Source of the DNA: Mycobacterium pseudokansasii
GTDB taxonomy: Bacteria; Actinomycetota; Actinomycetes; Mycobacteriales; Mycobacteriaceae
Direction: 5' to 3'
Length of the DNA stretch: 64,000 nt
Assembly: GCF_900566075.1 (NCBI RefSeq)
Contig: NZ_UPHU01000001.1
Coordinates: forward strand, 4,092,325-4,156,324
The translations under genes were made by a program, and so were the position numbers. Positions 46,673 through 57,700 of the stretch are shown here, piece after piece (the stretch's first letter is position 1; every line of letters starts with the position of its first letter). Below the pieces are notes generated by a model that was not told where the DNA came from, made no database searches, and saw only the letters and a list, made by a program, of their open reading frames with translations.

Positions 46673-49600
46673 GACTCCTTGAGCCAGGATGCGGTCAGCT
46701 CGGCCAACGCCTCCCGACTCAGGCCCGATGCACTCGTCGGCGTGTATTCCTGCTCTGGCGCCGAATCGGCCTCGGCGGCCGGCTGTGCGGTGGCCGCATC
46801 AATTGCCGCGGCGAGCTCGGCGATGGTCATGTGCTCGAACACCATTGCCGGGGTAAAGGCCACGCCCTGCGCGGTGGCCTGCGCCGCCCATTTGATGGAA
46901 ATGATGCTGTCACCGCCCAAGGCGAAGAAGTTGTCATCGCGGTCGACGCCGGTGATGTCGAGCAACTCCTCCAGCAAGGCGACCAAGACCCGCTCGGTTT
47001 CCCCCGAGCCGCCGGAGACCGGCTCCGACGGAATAGCGACGGGCGGGCTTGGCGGAGCGAGCAGCTTCTCCAAGTCAGCCGCGGGCAGCAACTCCAGCGT
47101 GGACACCGGACGGTCCGGTGTCATCGCGAACGCATCGAGCGCGGCGTTGAGAGCATCGGCAATGAGTGCGACGGTCGCAGGTTGGTATAGATCGGCATTG
47201 GCAACAACCCGCACGTGCAGTTCTCCCTGCGGTGTCACGCTCATCCCAACGTCCAAATCCAGTAACGAAACCTCGAAGTCAATCGGAACGGGAACGACGG
47301 TGGTTTCGCCCGTCCTGGTGAGATCGCGTGCTACTAGCGCCCAATCCTCGCCACGAAAATGGATCATGCTCTGAAATAGCGGGTTTCGGGACAGCGAACG
47401 CGGCGGGTTGAGCGCCTCGACCAACCGTTCGATAGGAAGTTCCTGGTGTGCGAACGCATCGAGCACTGTCTCGCGGCTGCGGGCGAGCATGGCGCGCGGA
47501 CTTGGATCGCCAGACAAGTCGTTGCGCAGCACCACCACGTTGGCGAACAGGCCGATCAGATTCTCTGTGATCGGATCGACCCGGCACGCCACCGGGCTGC
47601 CGACTGCGATGTCGGTGCCGCCACCGAGTTTGTGCAGCAACACTGCGAGGACGGCCTGATAGACCATGAACTCGGTCACGCCATTTTCCTCGGCAAGCTG
47701 TATAAGGGCCGCCCGGCGCGCTGCGGAAACCGTGAAACTCACCACCTCCCCGCGCTTTCCGAGCACGGGCGGACGCGAGCGATCAGGCGTTATCGAAATC
47801 TCGTCCGGCAAGCCAGCCAATGCATCACGCCAGTACGACAGCTCAGCGTGTCCCCACCCGGACCCCAGCGCATTTCGTTGCCACAATGCGTAATCCGCGA
47901 ATTGGACGGGCAGCGCGGCCCGCTGCGGCTCGACTCCTTGAAGCCGGGCGCGATACGCAGCGACCAGATCGTCAAAGACGACACCCAGCGATGCATGATC
48001 GCTAACGATGTGATGCACGATCAAGAACAGCACGTGCGTATCAGGGCCCAGCGCAAACAGGGTCACCCTGACCAGCGGCCCGGATTCCAGGGTAAACACC
48101 TGCCGGCGCAGCTGCCCCATCGCCTCGTCGAGGTGGCCCGCGTCGATCGTCCGGATAGCCAGTTCCAGATCCAGGCTGGGGTGCACGATCTGATACGGAA
48201 CGCCTTCGTGCTCAGCGAAGTTGGTGCGCAGCGCCTCATGTCGGGCCACGACATCGTTAAGCGCCTTGGCAAGAGCGACGGGGTCCAGCGGACCGTCGAA
48301 GCGAAGCGCAAATGGCATGTTGAAGCCGTCACGCGGGCCATTGATCCGATATTGGAACCACACGGCGAGCTGGGAGTGCGACAGTGGGAGCCGTTCCGGC
48401 CGAACCGATTCGACGAACTCTGGGCGAAGAGATTGTGGCCCGGACTGAGGGTCACGGGAAGCGTCATCGGACGCGTCCTCGACATCCAGCGCGTCCAGGT
48501 CGATCTCGAACTCGGCACGGAACTGCTCTACCAGCGCGGCCGCCAGTCCAGCCGGGGTCGGGGTATCGAACACGGCGCGGACGGTAAGCTCGACACCGAA
48601 CTCGGCACGGATCTGTACGACGAGCCGGGCCGCTAGCAGTGAATGACCGCCCAGCCCGAAGAACGAGTCCTCAGCGCCGACTCGCTCCCAGCCGAACAGC
48701 CGGGCGAAGATCTCGCACATTCGTCGCTCGGTCCGCGTCGCCGGCTCGCGGTAGCGGCGCACCGCGATAGGCGTTGGTGCGGGCAGTGCCCGCTTATCCA
48801 ATTTGCCGCTGACAGTCAGCGGTATGTCGGGGATCACCGCAAATGCACTGGGCACCATGTATTCCGGCAGCACCGAGGCAGTATGTGCGCGGATCTCGTC
48901 AACAGCCACCTGGTCGCAATCAGCCGCTGGGACCAGGTATGCGGCAAGCATGGGCCCGGCCTCGGATTCTTCCGCAACAACCAGGCAGTGCCGCACCGCC
49001 GGATGTGTCGCGATCACGGACTCAACCTCTGCCAATTCGATACGGTAGCCACGAACCTTGACCTGCTCGTCGGCTCGGCCGATGAATTCCAGGCATCCAG
49101 AGATGTTGCGGCGCACTAAATCCCCAGTCCGATACAACCGCATGCCGGGGTTGAACGGGTCGGCGACAAACCGCTGCGCGGTCAGGCCGGGACGCCCCAG
49201 ATACCCGCGTGCCAACTGAACACCCCCGAGATACAGCTCACCGATCACCTCCGCCGGCACCGGCTGCAACTCTGCGTCAAGTACGTAGGCGTAGACATTG
49301 CGGTTCGGCACACCAATGGGCACCACACGCGCGCCGTACGACCCTTCGACCAGGATGTGCGTCGAGCAGACAACCGCCTCGGTCGGGCCGTAGTGATTAC
49401 GTAACTCCGCGTCGAAGTAGCGGGCGAATTTGTCGGCGACCTCACCGGGAAGCGCTTCGCCTCCCACCGGCACGTGACGCAACGCCTGCCACTGCTTGAC
49501 GTGCGGCAGCATCAGCAGGGTGCTTAACATGGACGGCACCATGTGCAGCACGGTGACGCGGTGGCGGGTGATCAGATCAGCAACGTAGCCAAGGTCACCG

Positions 49601-51699
49601 AAAGCCCCGGGCTTGGGTACAACCAGCGCCGCGCCAACCGACAGCGTAACGAAGATGTCGAGCAGCGAAGCATCGAAGCTCACCGACGACGATTGCAGCA
49701 ACCGGTCCTCGACGGTCATGCTCCATTCGGCTATGAAACCGGTGACGTGGTCGGCGATCGCATGATGCGAGACCGCCACGCCCTTGGGTTTGCCGGTGGA
49801 GCCGGACGTGTAGATGACGTAGGCCAAGTGTTCGGGACGCAACGCGTGCCGCCGGTCGGCATCGGTCAGCTCGACGTCCGACATCTCGGCGGCGGCCCAC
49901 CCGGCGGCGTCGAATTCCTGGCGACACATGACCATCTGTGGGCGGGCGTCGGTGACCAGGTATTCAATGCGCTCAGCCGGGTACGCCGGGTCGATCGGCA
50001 GGTAAGCTGCACCGGCCTTCAGGACCGCCAGCACGGCCACGATGAACTCGATCGACGTGGCCATGCGCAAGCCGATGATGTCGTCGGGACCCACTCCCTG
50101 CCGGACCAGCCAGCGCGCCAAGCGATTGGCACGCCGGTGCAGTTCGGCATAGCTCAGTTGTGCCTCGCCGGAAATCAGCGCGACCGCGTCGGGGGCTGCG
50201 ACCGGGCGTGCTTCCAAGACGGCGACCATCGTGGTAGCGGGTGTGTCGACCAGTGTGCCGTGCGACTTTGCCAGGACGGCATCCCGCTCGCCAGCGCCGA
50301 GCAGCTCGAGACTCGCGACGCGCCGCCCGGGCTCACGTAGCGCGTTGTCCAACAGCCGTAGGTAATGAGCCAGCATCTGGTCGACGACTGCAGAACTGAG
50401 CACATCGGTTTGATACTCAGACTCGATGAACACGCCTTCCACGTCGAGTACAACCGCCAGGGCAAGTGGAAGATGGGCGGCGACCGCGCCAAGTCCGAGT
50501 TGTCGCACACTGATGCCGTCCAACACCAATCCACCGGCGCTCTTACGCATACTGAAACCCAGTCGAACCAGCCGGTCCATGCCGTCGTGCCCCATCCGCT
50601 CTGGGTTTGCTTCGCGGACCACACGGTCGATGCCGACGGACTGATGGGCGAAGCCGGCGAGACAGGTTTCGCGCACCGCGTCGACGAACGAAGTGAACGT
50701 ATCGTCTGATCGCGCGGCGATCCGCAGCAACAGCGTGTTGCCGAAATACCCGATGGCACCCTCGGCTTTCGCCCTGCGATCGGTGACCGGAACGGAGACG
50801 AGGAAATCTGTTGCGCCGGTATAACGCCGCACCAACACCCCAAAGACCGCCAGCAACACCATAAACGGTGAGGCGGAGCGTTTTCGGGCAAATTCCTCGA
50901 CTCGGCAGAACAGGTCGACGGGCACCGCCCGAATGCGACGGGCAGCCCGCCGGGACGGGTGTGGCGCGGCCGCACCGGGAAGCTCCACCGGTTCGGGTGC
51001 CGGGCGCAACGTGTCCGCCCAATAGCCCACATCAGCAACGGTAGGTTCCGCCGCGGCCTCGAGCACTTCGACGGTAATGAACTGTGGCGCAGGGCCGCTC
51101 AGTTGGCGACGGTTGTAGACAGCGCTCAGATCGGCGAAGAACACGGCCCAGGAGTCGTCATCCCAACAGACGTGGTGGACAACCAAAAGCAGCACGAATT
51201 CGTCCGCACCGGTGCGTATCAGGGTGATCCGGAGCGGCAGCTCGTTCGTCAGGTCGAATGGCCGGCCGAACTCCTGCCGGGCCAAGTCTTCGATCTGCCG
51301 CTCGCGTTCCTCTTGCGCAAGAGCGGTCACATCGTCGGCTCGCCAATTGATCTCGACATCGTCGGAGAAAACTTGATAGGGCTCCCCCTCGCTATCCACC
51401 GCATATGTGGTGCGCAAAATAGCATGGCGCGCAACAACATCGGCGAAAGCCGCCCGCAAGCGCGCCTGGTCCACCGCACCGGTCAGTCGATAGGCAACGC
51501 AGATGTTCAACGTCACGTCGGCGGGGTCCATGGCCTGCAGAAACCACATCCGGCGCTGGCCGCCGGATAGCCGGTAGCGTTCACCCGCGCAGATGCGCGC
51601 CGCACCGGCCGACTCCCGCGCCGCCACACCGCTTTCGGCAATACGCCGGCGCAGCAGTTCCCGGCGCCGTTCCTGCATCGTCTTCACATCGTCTGCCAT
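46669..51699 (-). CDS. mbtE: Mycobactin-type NRPS MbtE: C-A-PCP-C-PCP
   Basis: An NRPS of 1676 residues (Rv2380c about 1682) for incorporation of a hydroxylysine unit and chain extension. Domains in order: condensation (~40-470, VVHHVCWDDDSW), adenylation (~500-980, IYTSGSTGKPKG, NHYGPTEAVV, GRADEQVKVRGYRIE), PCP1 (~1010-1080, FFGLGGHSLLAA), a second condensation domain (~1130-1560, LIVHHIVSDHASL) and PCP2 (~1570-1640, FFALGGDSIISI). I chose ATG 51699 (MADDVKTMQERRREL), with AGGAG upstream; the frame remains open to 51783. It is the first gene of mbtE-mbtF-mbtB, preceded by an iron box at 51822-51840, so iron-repressed expression is expected. Confidence 0.9.
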   Translation of the reverse strand: MADDVKTMQERRRELLRRRIAESGVAARESAGAARICAGERYRLSGGQRRMWFLQAMDPADVTLNICVAYRLTGAVDQARLRAAFADVVARHAILRTTYAVDSEGEPYQVFSDDVEINWRADDVTALAQEERERQIEDLARQEFGRPFDLTNELPLRITLIRTGADEFVLLLVVHHVCWDDDSWAVFFADLSAVYNRRQLSGPAPQFITVEVLEAAAEPTVADVGYWADTLRPAPEPVELPGAAAPHPSRRAARRIRAVPVDLFCRVEEFARKRSASPFMVLLAVFGVLVRRYTGATDFLVSVPVTDRRAKAEGAIGYFGNTLLLRIAARSDDTFTSFVDAVRETCLAGFAHQSVGIDRVVREANPERMGHDGMDRLVRLGFSMRKSAGGLVLDGISVRQLGLGAVAAHLPLALAVVLDVEGVFIESEYQTDVLSSAVVDQMLAHYLRLLDNALREPGRRVASLELLGAGERDAVLAKSHGTLVDTPATTMVAVLEARPVAAPDAVALISGEAQLSYAELHRRANRLARWLVRQGVGPDDIIGLRMATSIEFIVAVLAVLKAGAAYLPIDPAYPAERIEYLVTDARPQMVMCRQEFDAAGWAAAEMSDVELTDADRRHALRPEHLAYVIYTSGSTGKPKGVAVSHHAIADHVTGFIAEWSMTVEDRLLQSSSVSFDASLLDIFVTLSVGAALVVPKPGAFGDLGYVADLITRHRVTVLHMVPSMLSTLLMLPHVKQWQALRHVPVGGEALPGEVADKFARYFDAELRNHYGPTEAVVCSTHILVEGSYGARVVPIGVPNRNVYAYVLDAELQPVPAEVIGELYLGGVQLARGYLGRPGLTAQRFVADPFNPGMRLYRTGDLVRRNISGCLEFIGRADEQVKVRGYRIELAEVESVIATHPAVRHCLVVAEESEAGPMLAAYLVPAADCDQVAVDEIRAHTASVLPEYMVPSAFAVIPDIPLTVSGKLDKRALPAPTPIAVRRYREPATRTERRMCEIFARLFGWERVGAEDSFFGLGGHSLLAARLVVQIRAEFGVELTVRAVFDTPTPAGLAAALVEQFRAEFEIDLDALDVEDASDDASRDPQSGPQSLRPEFVESVRPERLPLSHSQLAVWFQYRINGPRDGFNMPFALRFDGPLDPVALAKALNDVVARHEALRTNFAEHEGVPYQIVHPSLDLELAIRTIDAGHLDEAMGQLRRQVFTLESGPLVRVTLFALGPDTHVLFLIVHHIVSDHASLGVVFDDLVAAYRARLQGVEPQRAALPVQFADYALWQRNALGSGWGHAELSYWRDALAGLPDEISITPDRSRPPVLGKRGEVVSFTVSAARRAALIQLAEENGVTEFMVYQAVLAVLLHKLGGGTDIAVGSPVACRVDPITENLIGLFANVVVLRNDLSGDPSPRAMLARSRETVLDAFAHQELPIERLVEALNPPRSLSRNPLFQSMIHFRGEDWALVARDLTRTGETTVVPVPIDFEVSLLDLDVGMSVTPQGELHVRVVANADLYQPATVALIADALNAALDAFAMTPDRPVSTLELLPAADLEKLLAPPSPPVAIPSEPVSGGSGETERVLVALLEELLDITGVDRDDNFFALGGDSIISIKWAAQATAQGVAFTPAMVFEHMTIAELAAAIDAATAQPAAEADSAPEQEYTPTSASGLSREALAELTASWLKES

Positions 51700-51821
51700 G
51701 CCTCGTCTACTCCTGCTATCCGCGGCTCTTGACCTGCAACGACACCACACGCACCAATGAACCTCTCTCCACCGGCCATGCAAATGGCGTCCGCTCTGAG
51801 CGGCATCCCCCGCCCAGGGGC

Positions 51822-51840
51822 TTATGTTAGCCTTCGCTAA
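51822..51840. promoter_or_regulatory. IdeR-type iron box between mbtE and the acyltransferase
   Basis: The minus strand reads TTAGCGAAGGCTAACATAA, matching 15 of 19 positions of the IdeR consensus TTAGGTTAGGCTAACCTAA. It sits in the divergent intergenic region (51700-51941), about 120 bp before mbtE and 100 bp before the plus-strand operon, and could control both. Confidence 0.7.
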
Positions 51841-51866
51841 GTTTGATGGCTGTTGCGGCTATAGCG
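51822..51866 (+). repeat. Promoter duplication, copy 1
   Basis: A 45-bp segment repeated at 52580-52624. The first 22 bp, including the iron box, are identical, and most of the rest agrees (ATGGCT, TTGCGGCT). The two copies bracket the acyltransferase gene. Confidence 0.8.
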
Positions 51867-51941
51867 GCTACGGGACCGGATCAACCCTGCGTCCGATACG
51901 TTCATGCGAATTGTGCGGGTCCTTCGGTCGGGAGGTATGCG

Positions 51942-52499
51942 GTGAACACGCTCGACCTGCGGGAACGCCGCGCCGCGCTGGACCATCATCGGTTCTCCGG
52001 AGAGTTCTGGTTGCGTCGGCTCATCCCCAGCCGCGACCTTGACCTGGTGTATTGCTGGATGAACGATCCCGAGGTGGCCCGCTTCTGGGGGAAGCCGTGG
52101 CCGCGGGTCCGAATCGCCTCCTACCTGCGCCAACAGCACCGCAGTACCCACTCGACCCCGTACCTGGGCGTGCTCAACGGCGTCCCGATGAGCTACTGGG
52201 AGCTCTACCGCGCCGATCTGGACCCGCTGGCCCAGTACTACGCCGCCCGCGACCACGATGCCGGCGTGCACTTGCTCCTAGGCCCGGCCGAATGCCGCGG
52301 CCAGCGCCTGGCCGTCGACCTGCTGCGTGCGGTCTGCACGTGGCAGCTGGATGCGGATCCGCGCGCCACCCGAGTGGTGGCCGAACCCGACGTCGACAAC
52401 ACGCGGTCGGTGCGGGCGTTTGAGCGTGCCGGGTTCCGGCGCATCACCGACCTCGATCTGCCGGACAAGCGCGCTGCCCTGATGGTCCGCGAGCGGTAG
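51942..52499 (+). CDS. Siderophore N-acyltransferase, IucB/MbtK type (GNAT)
   Basis: A GNAT-fold acyltransferase of 185 residues resembling IucB/AlcB/MbtK proteins, which acylate the hydroxylamine of N6-hydroxylysine. Typical stretches are YCWMNDPEVARFW, VPMSYWELYRADLDPLAQYY, HDAGVHLLLGPAECRGQRLA (cofactor-binding turn) and AEPDVDNTRSVRAFERAGFRR. The start is GTG 51942, set by GGAGG 6 nt upstream; the frame opens at 51843 but without a ribosome site. In M. tuberculosis MbtK (Rv1347c) lies in a distant locus. Its presence here, with a lysine hydroxylase (mbtG), supplies the hydroxamate step within the cluster. Short-chain or long-chain acyl preference cannot be told from sequence. Confidence 0.85.
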   Translation: MNTLDLRERRAALDHHRFSGEFWLRRLIPSRDLDLVYCWMNDPEVARFWGKPWPRVRIASYLRQQHRSTHSTPYLGVLNGVPMSYWELYRADLDPLAQYYAARDHDAGVHLLLGPAECRGQRLAVDLLRAVCTWQLDADPRATRVVAEPDVDNTRSVRAFERAGFRRITDLDLPDKRAALMVRER

Positions 52500-52579
52500 C
52501 GGTGGACAGCCCGCCAGGCAACTGCGCCAAACATTCGGGAGACACGCCCTAGCCAGGCCCACCCCAGTGCGCCCGAAGA

Positions 52580-52598
52580 TTATGTTAGCCTTCGCTAA
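52580..52598. promoter_or_regulatory. IdeR-type iron box upstream of the thioesterase
   Basis: Identical 19-mer to 51822-51840 (plus strand TTATGTTAGCCTTCGCTAA), 57 bp before the thioesterase start. It suggests a second iron-regulated promoter for the thioesterase-mbtC-mbtD genes. Confidence 0.7.
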
Positions 52599-52624
52599 GT
52601 TGCATGGCTCTTGCGGCTGTCGCG
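52580..52624 (+). repeat. Promoter duplication, copy 2
   Basis: The second copy of the 45-bp segment at 51822-51866, lying in the 155-bp gap between the acyltransferase and the thioesterase. Confidence 0.8.
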
Positions 52625-52654
52625 CAGCGACCGTAAGCGAAGGGGTAGTGGTGC

Positions 52655-53413
52655 ATGCCGCGCACAGTGGGATGGATGAGGCAATTCCATCGGCCGGATT
52701 CGGCCAACAGCCTTCCGCTGCTTGTCTTTCCGCATGCCGGGTCCGGCGCATCGGCCTATCGCGACTTCTCGAAAGTGCTCAGCACGACGTTCACGGTCAT
52801 CGTGTTCCAATACCCGGGACGTCAGGATCGGGCAGCCGAAGCCCCCTTGGACTCGCTTCCCGACATCGCTGCCGGGGCATTCGCCGAGTTTTCGACGACA
52901 GAACACCACCGCGGGATTCCGATCGTCGTATTTGGTCATAGCATGGGGGCGCTGGTGGCTTTCGAGTTTGTCCGGATCGCCGAAACCAGCGGAATCGACG
53001 TGCGGCACCTCCACGTGTCCGCCGCGGTTGCACCTTCCCGAGTCGCGGCCAAACCACCACACCCCAAGGACGACGAGGAGATCCTCGACCATCTGGCAGC
53101 GCTCGAGGGAACCGATACCGACGTGTTCGCGAACCGCGACCTCATGAGAATGGCACTGCCCGTGATCAAAGCCGACTACAACGCCTTTGACGCGTACTGC
53201 TGCGCTGAAGATGTCAAGATAGCGACCCCGGTTCACGCCATGGGCGGTGATCAGGACCCGTTCATCACGCTGGGCGATCTCTACGGGTGGGGCAGACACA
53301 CCGACACCGCCAGGGTCACGATGTTCGACGGCGGGCACTTTTACCTGAAGTCACACATCGGCGCTGTCGCGGAGCTGTTGGTGTCGAGCGCGCGATGTGA
53401 GCAGACCGCGTGA
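52655..53413 (+). CDS. Free-standing type II thioesterase (MbtT-like)
   Basis: An alpha/beta-hydrolase of 252 residues of the GrsT/MbtT family, which clears misprimed carrier domains or releases product. The catalytic Ser96 lies in FGHSMGALVAFEF. The Asp is probably in GGDQDPF and the His in DGGHFYL. LVFPHAGSGASAYR near residue 25 is the family's oxyanion region. It resembles the C-terminal thioesterase of M. tuberculosis MbtB, the domain missing from mbtB here, so it may supply that role (inference). An iron box and promoter repeat lie just upstream. Its stop overlaps the start of mbtC (GTGA). Confidence 0.9.
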   Translation: MPRTVGWMRQFHRPDSANSLPLLVFPHAGSGASAYRDFSKVLSTTFTVIVFQYPGRQDRAAEAPLDSLPDIAAGAFAEFSTTEHHRGIPIVVFGHSMGALVAFEFVRIAETSGIDVRHLHVSAAVAPSRVAAKPPHPKDDEEILDHLAALEGTDTDVFANRDLMRMALPVIKADYNAFDAYCCAEDVKIATPVHAMGGDQDPFITLGDLYGWGRHTDTARVTMFDGGHFYLKSHIGAVAELLVSSARCEQTA

Positions 53414-54717
53414 ACAACGACGCCTCCATCGATCCCATCGTCATTTCCGGCATGGCTGTCGAGGCCCCCGGGGGAATCGATACACCCAGCGCCTGGTGGT
53501 CGGCGCTGACCGAAGCCAGGGAGTTGATCGCCCCCTTTCCGCGCGATCGCGGCTGGCCCCTCGATGAACTGCAGTCGTTATCCCGGCTCGATGGCTGGGG
53601 GCATGTGTGCGACGCCGGCGGATTCCTCGACGGCGCCGGCACATTCGACCCTACCTGCTTTGGCGTCACCCATCGGGAAGCCATCGCGATGCACCCACAG
53701 CAACGAGTGGTGCTGCGAGTGGCGTGGAAGACCTTGGAAAATGCCGGAATTAACCCCGGCAGGCTCGAGGGCGCAGACGTCGGCTGTTTCGTCGGCATGT
53801 CGCAGACGGAGTACGGCCCCCGGGTGGCTACGGTCGACGCCTACAGTGGACACCGGCTTGTCGGTATGGGCCAGCTCGGTGGCGCTGGACGGATCTCGCA
53901 CTGCCTTGGCCTGATCGGTCCATCAATGGCCATAGATTCGGCGTGTGCATCGTCGCTCACCGCACTGCAACTGGCTGCTACCTCGGTTCAGACGGGCGAG
54001 TGCGAATGGGCGCTAGCCGGCGCGGTGTGTGTGATGGGTTCGCCGGCCGCTTTCTACGAGTTTGCACGCCTTCATGCTCTTTCCGATGACGGGCATTGCC
54101 GCGCGTACTCCGACGACGCTACCGGTACTGTTTGGGGCGAAGGCGCCGGGATGGTTCTCGTCGAACGTGAGTCTCGGGCGCGGAAATTGGGACATCGGAT
54201 CTTCGGACGCATCCTGGCCGTTCGCACCAACCACAACGGCAAAGGAAAGCCGATACTCATTCCTCGCGTGCGCGCGCAAGAGCAACTGATGCGCAAGACG
54301 ATCGCTGCGGCGGGAATCGACCCTGTCGATGTGGGAATGATCGAGGGACACGGCACCGCGACTCCAGCGGGTGACCCGGTGGAATTGCTGGCTCTTTTCC
54401 GAACCTACGGCGCATTGGGCTCCGAGGCGCTGGTGGGCTCGGTGAAGTCGAATGCCGGACATGCGCAGGCAGCCTCCGGAATACTCGGCCTCATCAAGCT
54501 GCTGCTCGCCGGCGCGCACGGTCAGATTCCGCCGACTCTCTTTTCGGACAACCCGACCAAGAAGTTGGACTGGGATATGACGGGCCTGCGATTGGCGACA
54601 AAACTGCATCAGTGGGAACCCATAGATGGCGTCCGCTACGGCGCCGTGTCCTCGTTCGGCGCCGGAGGCGCCAATGCGCATGCGATCATCGCGATGCCGG
54701 TGAATAGCGGGGTGTGA
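53410..54717 (+). CDS. mbtC: Polyketide ketosynthase MbtC
   Basis: A stand-alone beta-ketoacyl synthase (435 residues; Rv2382c about 444) for the beta-hydroxybutyrate-type extension of mycobactin, acting with MbtD. The active-site Cys179 sits in DSACASSLTAL, the first His in EGHGTATPAGD and the second in KSNAGHAQAASG. The start is a GTG overlapping the thioesterase stop. It is followed 4 nt later by mbtD. Confidence 0.93.
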   Translation: MNNDASIDPIVISGMAVEAPGGIDTPSAWWSALTEARELIAPFPRDRGWPLDELQSLSRLDGWGHVCDAGGFLDGAGTFDPTCFGVTHREAIAMHPQQRVVLRVAWKTLENAGINPGRLEGADVGCFVGMSQTEYGPRVATVDAYSGHRLVGMGQLGGAGRISHCLGLIGPSMAIDSACASSLTALQLAATSVQTGECEWALAGAVCVMGSPAAFYEFARLHALSDDGHCRAYSDDATGTVWGEGAGMVLVERESRARKLGHRIFGRILAVRTNHNGKGKPILIPRVRAQEQLMRKTIAAAGIDPVDVGMIEGHGTATPAGDPVELLALFRTYGALGSEALVGSVKSNAGHAQAASGILGLIKLLLAGAHGQIPPTLFSDNPTKKLDWDMTGLRLATKLHQWEPIDGVRYGAVSSFGAGGANAHAIIAMPVNSGV

Positions 54718-54721
54718 CAAC

Positions 54722-57700
54722 GTGACACCGCTGACCTACCGGCTTCCGAACGGCACCGTACCCGTCCTGCTGTCGTCGGACACTCCCGACTTGTTGCGCC
54801 ACGAGGCCGCCGCCCTGCTTTCCTATGCGGCAGATCATCCCGACGTCGCACCACAGGCGATCGCCGGAATGTTGTTTCGGACACGGACCGCACGTCGACA
54901 CCGGGCCCTGGCCATGGTTGCCGATCGCGGCGATCTTGTCGAGGCCCTACAGGCGGTCGTCAGTGACCGCGAACATCCTTTGTTGGTACGGACAAACACA
55001 CCCGCGACCATCCGCCGCCGTGCATACGTTTTCCCCGGGCAGGGAAGCCAACGACCTGGGATGGGGCGGCTGCTCTATGAATCGATGCCGGCATTCCGTG
55101 CCGAGGCGGATCGCTGCGCCGCGGCCTTCGCGACACAGTTCAGTGACTCCCCCTTGGATTACCTTCTCGACGAAGGCTTTTCGGCCGGAGACCGCGCCGG
55201 TGTCGTCCAGCCGGCCTTGTTCACGCACATGGCCGGGCTGGCCGCCTTGTGGCGATCATTCGGCATTGTGCCCAACGTCACCATCGGCCACAGCCAAGGC
55301 GAAATCGCCGCGGCGTACGTATCCGGCGCGATGACGTTGGAAGATGCCGTCCGGGTCGTCGGGATACGCGCACAAGCAGCCGACCAGTTCGCTTCCGGTG
55401 ACTACGCGATGGCAGTCGTCGCCGCCGGCCGCGACACCTGTGAGGAGATACTGGCGCGTAGCCCGGGGTGGGCGCAGCTGTCAGTGGTCAATTCTCCTGC
55501 CATGGTGGGCATTTCGGGTGATCGAGAAATGGTGCAGGGCATCGTCGACACGTTCACCCAGCGCGGCACCTTTGCGCGGATCATTCGGGTGCACTACCCG
55601 GCGCACACCAGCTTGATCAACGAGCTTGGCGCCAAGGTGCGCGTCGCCATGCAACGCCAATTGCAGAATCCGAAGTTCCTCGACACGGAGATCGACTGCC
55701 TTGGCGCCACCCTCGGTGGCCCCATGACACCGGACCTGCCGATCGACCAATATTGGTTCTGGAACCTGCGCAATACCGTTCGATTCGACAAGGCGATCGC
55801 GGCCGCGGTGCAGCGCGACGTCGATACGTTCGTCGAACTGGCCGAACACCCGACGCTCCAATTGGCGATTCACGAGAATCTCGCCACGCAGTCGGATGAC
55901 CGCCCGAGGATGGTGGTCGGCACCACAGACCGAGCGGCAGCAGGTCTCGACCAGTTCACCCGCAACCTCGCGCAGCTGGCTCTGGATGACCTGGACTACT
56001 CGTGGGATTGTCTGGGCACCTCGTCGGGCGGACCGATCTCCCTGCCGTTGTTGGATTTTCCCAATACTTGCATGCACCAGACCCGGCTGTGGCTGCCATA
56101 CGAGGACGTCCAGGCGCGCCATGCCCGCCAAACCCCTTCTACCGCATCGGTGGCCGTGGCCGAGGGACAAGGCCCGATTCCCAAGACCACGCCGGCGCGA
56201 CGTCTCGCCGAGGACTGGGTACGGTTGTCGCAGCGCTCGCTGTTACCACCACGTGCCATTGCAATCGCTGATCACACTGGATGCTGCGCGGACCTGGTCT
56301 CCGCGGTCTGTATGGCGGCCGGAGAACTCGGCGCCGCCGCATGCCTGATTGGCGGCGAAAATACGGTTGCCCAAGGCCATCTCGACGCCCAGGTGATCCT
56401 TATTCCGCAATCGCCGGCGCTGGGCGACAGGGCGGCCGCAGCCGAGGTCGCGACGTTCTTCGGCAATCGCACATGGTGGCCGGCACTCAGCGACGGGGTC
56501 AGCGACTGCTGGCTGGTGACGGTCGCCGGTGAGGCGGTCGTCGCCGATGATGTACCGCCCGATCCCGTGCACGCGGCAGCAAGCGCAGGCTTTCGCTGCA
56601 TCGGCGCCGAACATCTGGACGTGAGGTTCCGGCATCTCGATCTACCGGCCGGGCTGACGACAGCAGAATCGGCGGACGCGATCCTCGCGGCGGTCCATAC
56701 CCCCGAAGAACCGGAGCTCGCATTCCGCAACGGCGGCCTCTACGCTAAGCGGCTCGTCGAAAATGAGACCCGCGACGCCGACTCTGGTACCGCGCCTCCC
56801 GAACATGCGCTCATCATCGGTGGGACCGGAAACCTCGGGCTCGAATTCTGCGATCATTTCGCCCACCACGGCGCGCGACGAATCACCCTGGTGAGCAGAT
56901 CCGGGGAGACTGCTGCGGTCGCAGCTCGATTGCAACAGATTCGTTCGGCCACCCCGGCCCAAATCCGGGTCACCAGCTGCGACGTAGGCGATCCAGCGGC
57001 AGTGTCACAATTGGCCTCCGCAAATCGGGACGCACCCACGGATCTGATCATCCATGCCGCCGTCGACGCCTATGCGGTCATCGAGTATGCAGACATCACC
57101 GCCGAGAAGGCGAATCAGGCGTTGCGCGCCAAGGTTGTCGGCATTTCCCGAATACTGCAAGCCTTCCCCCGGACGGACAACTGTCGCGTGGTTCTGTGCT
57201 CTTCGGCGGCGGCGACGATCGGTGGTCGTGGCCAGGTCCTGTATGCGGCAGCCAATCGAATGCTCGACGCCATGGCGCACCGGTTCCGTGCCCAGGGTCT
57301 GGACTGCGTTTCTGTGCAGTGGGGCCAATGGGTACATCATGATCTCGATGCCGCCGGTAGGGCACGGTTGTCCCGGATCGGTGTCCTGCCCATGTCTTCC
57401 GGCGATGCGATCACGATGGGACTGGCGTCGTTTCGTCACAACGTCGTCGTCGCGGCATTCGACTTCGATCGTGCGCGGCCGGTGCTGGAAATGTTGGGAT
57501 ATGGTCCGTTGGTGTCGCAGCTGAGTCCACCGCTCGTCGAAACGGGGGCTTCCGCAGAGCGGACCGAACTGCCACGGCAGTTGATACACCTTTTGGCCGA
57601 GGTCACTGGTGTGGACCGCGCCGAGACAATTGACGTCACCGTCCCCATGGTCGCGATCGGCCTGGATTCTTTGCAGGCACTGGAGTTACGGCGACGTGTC

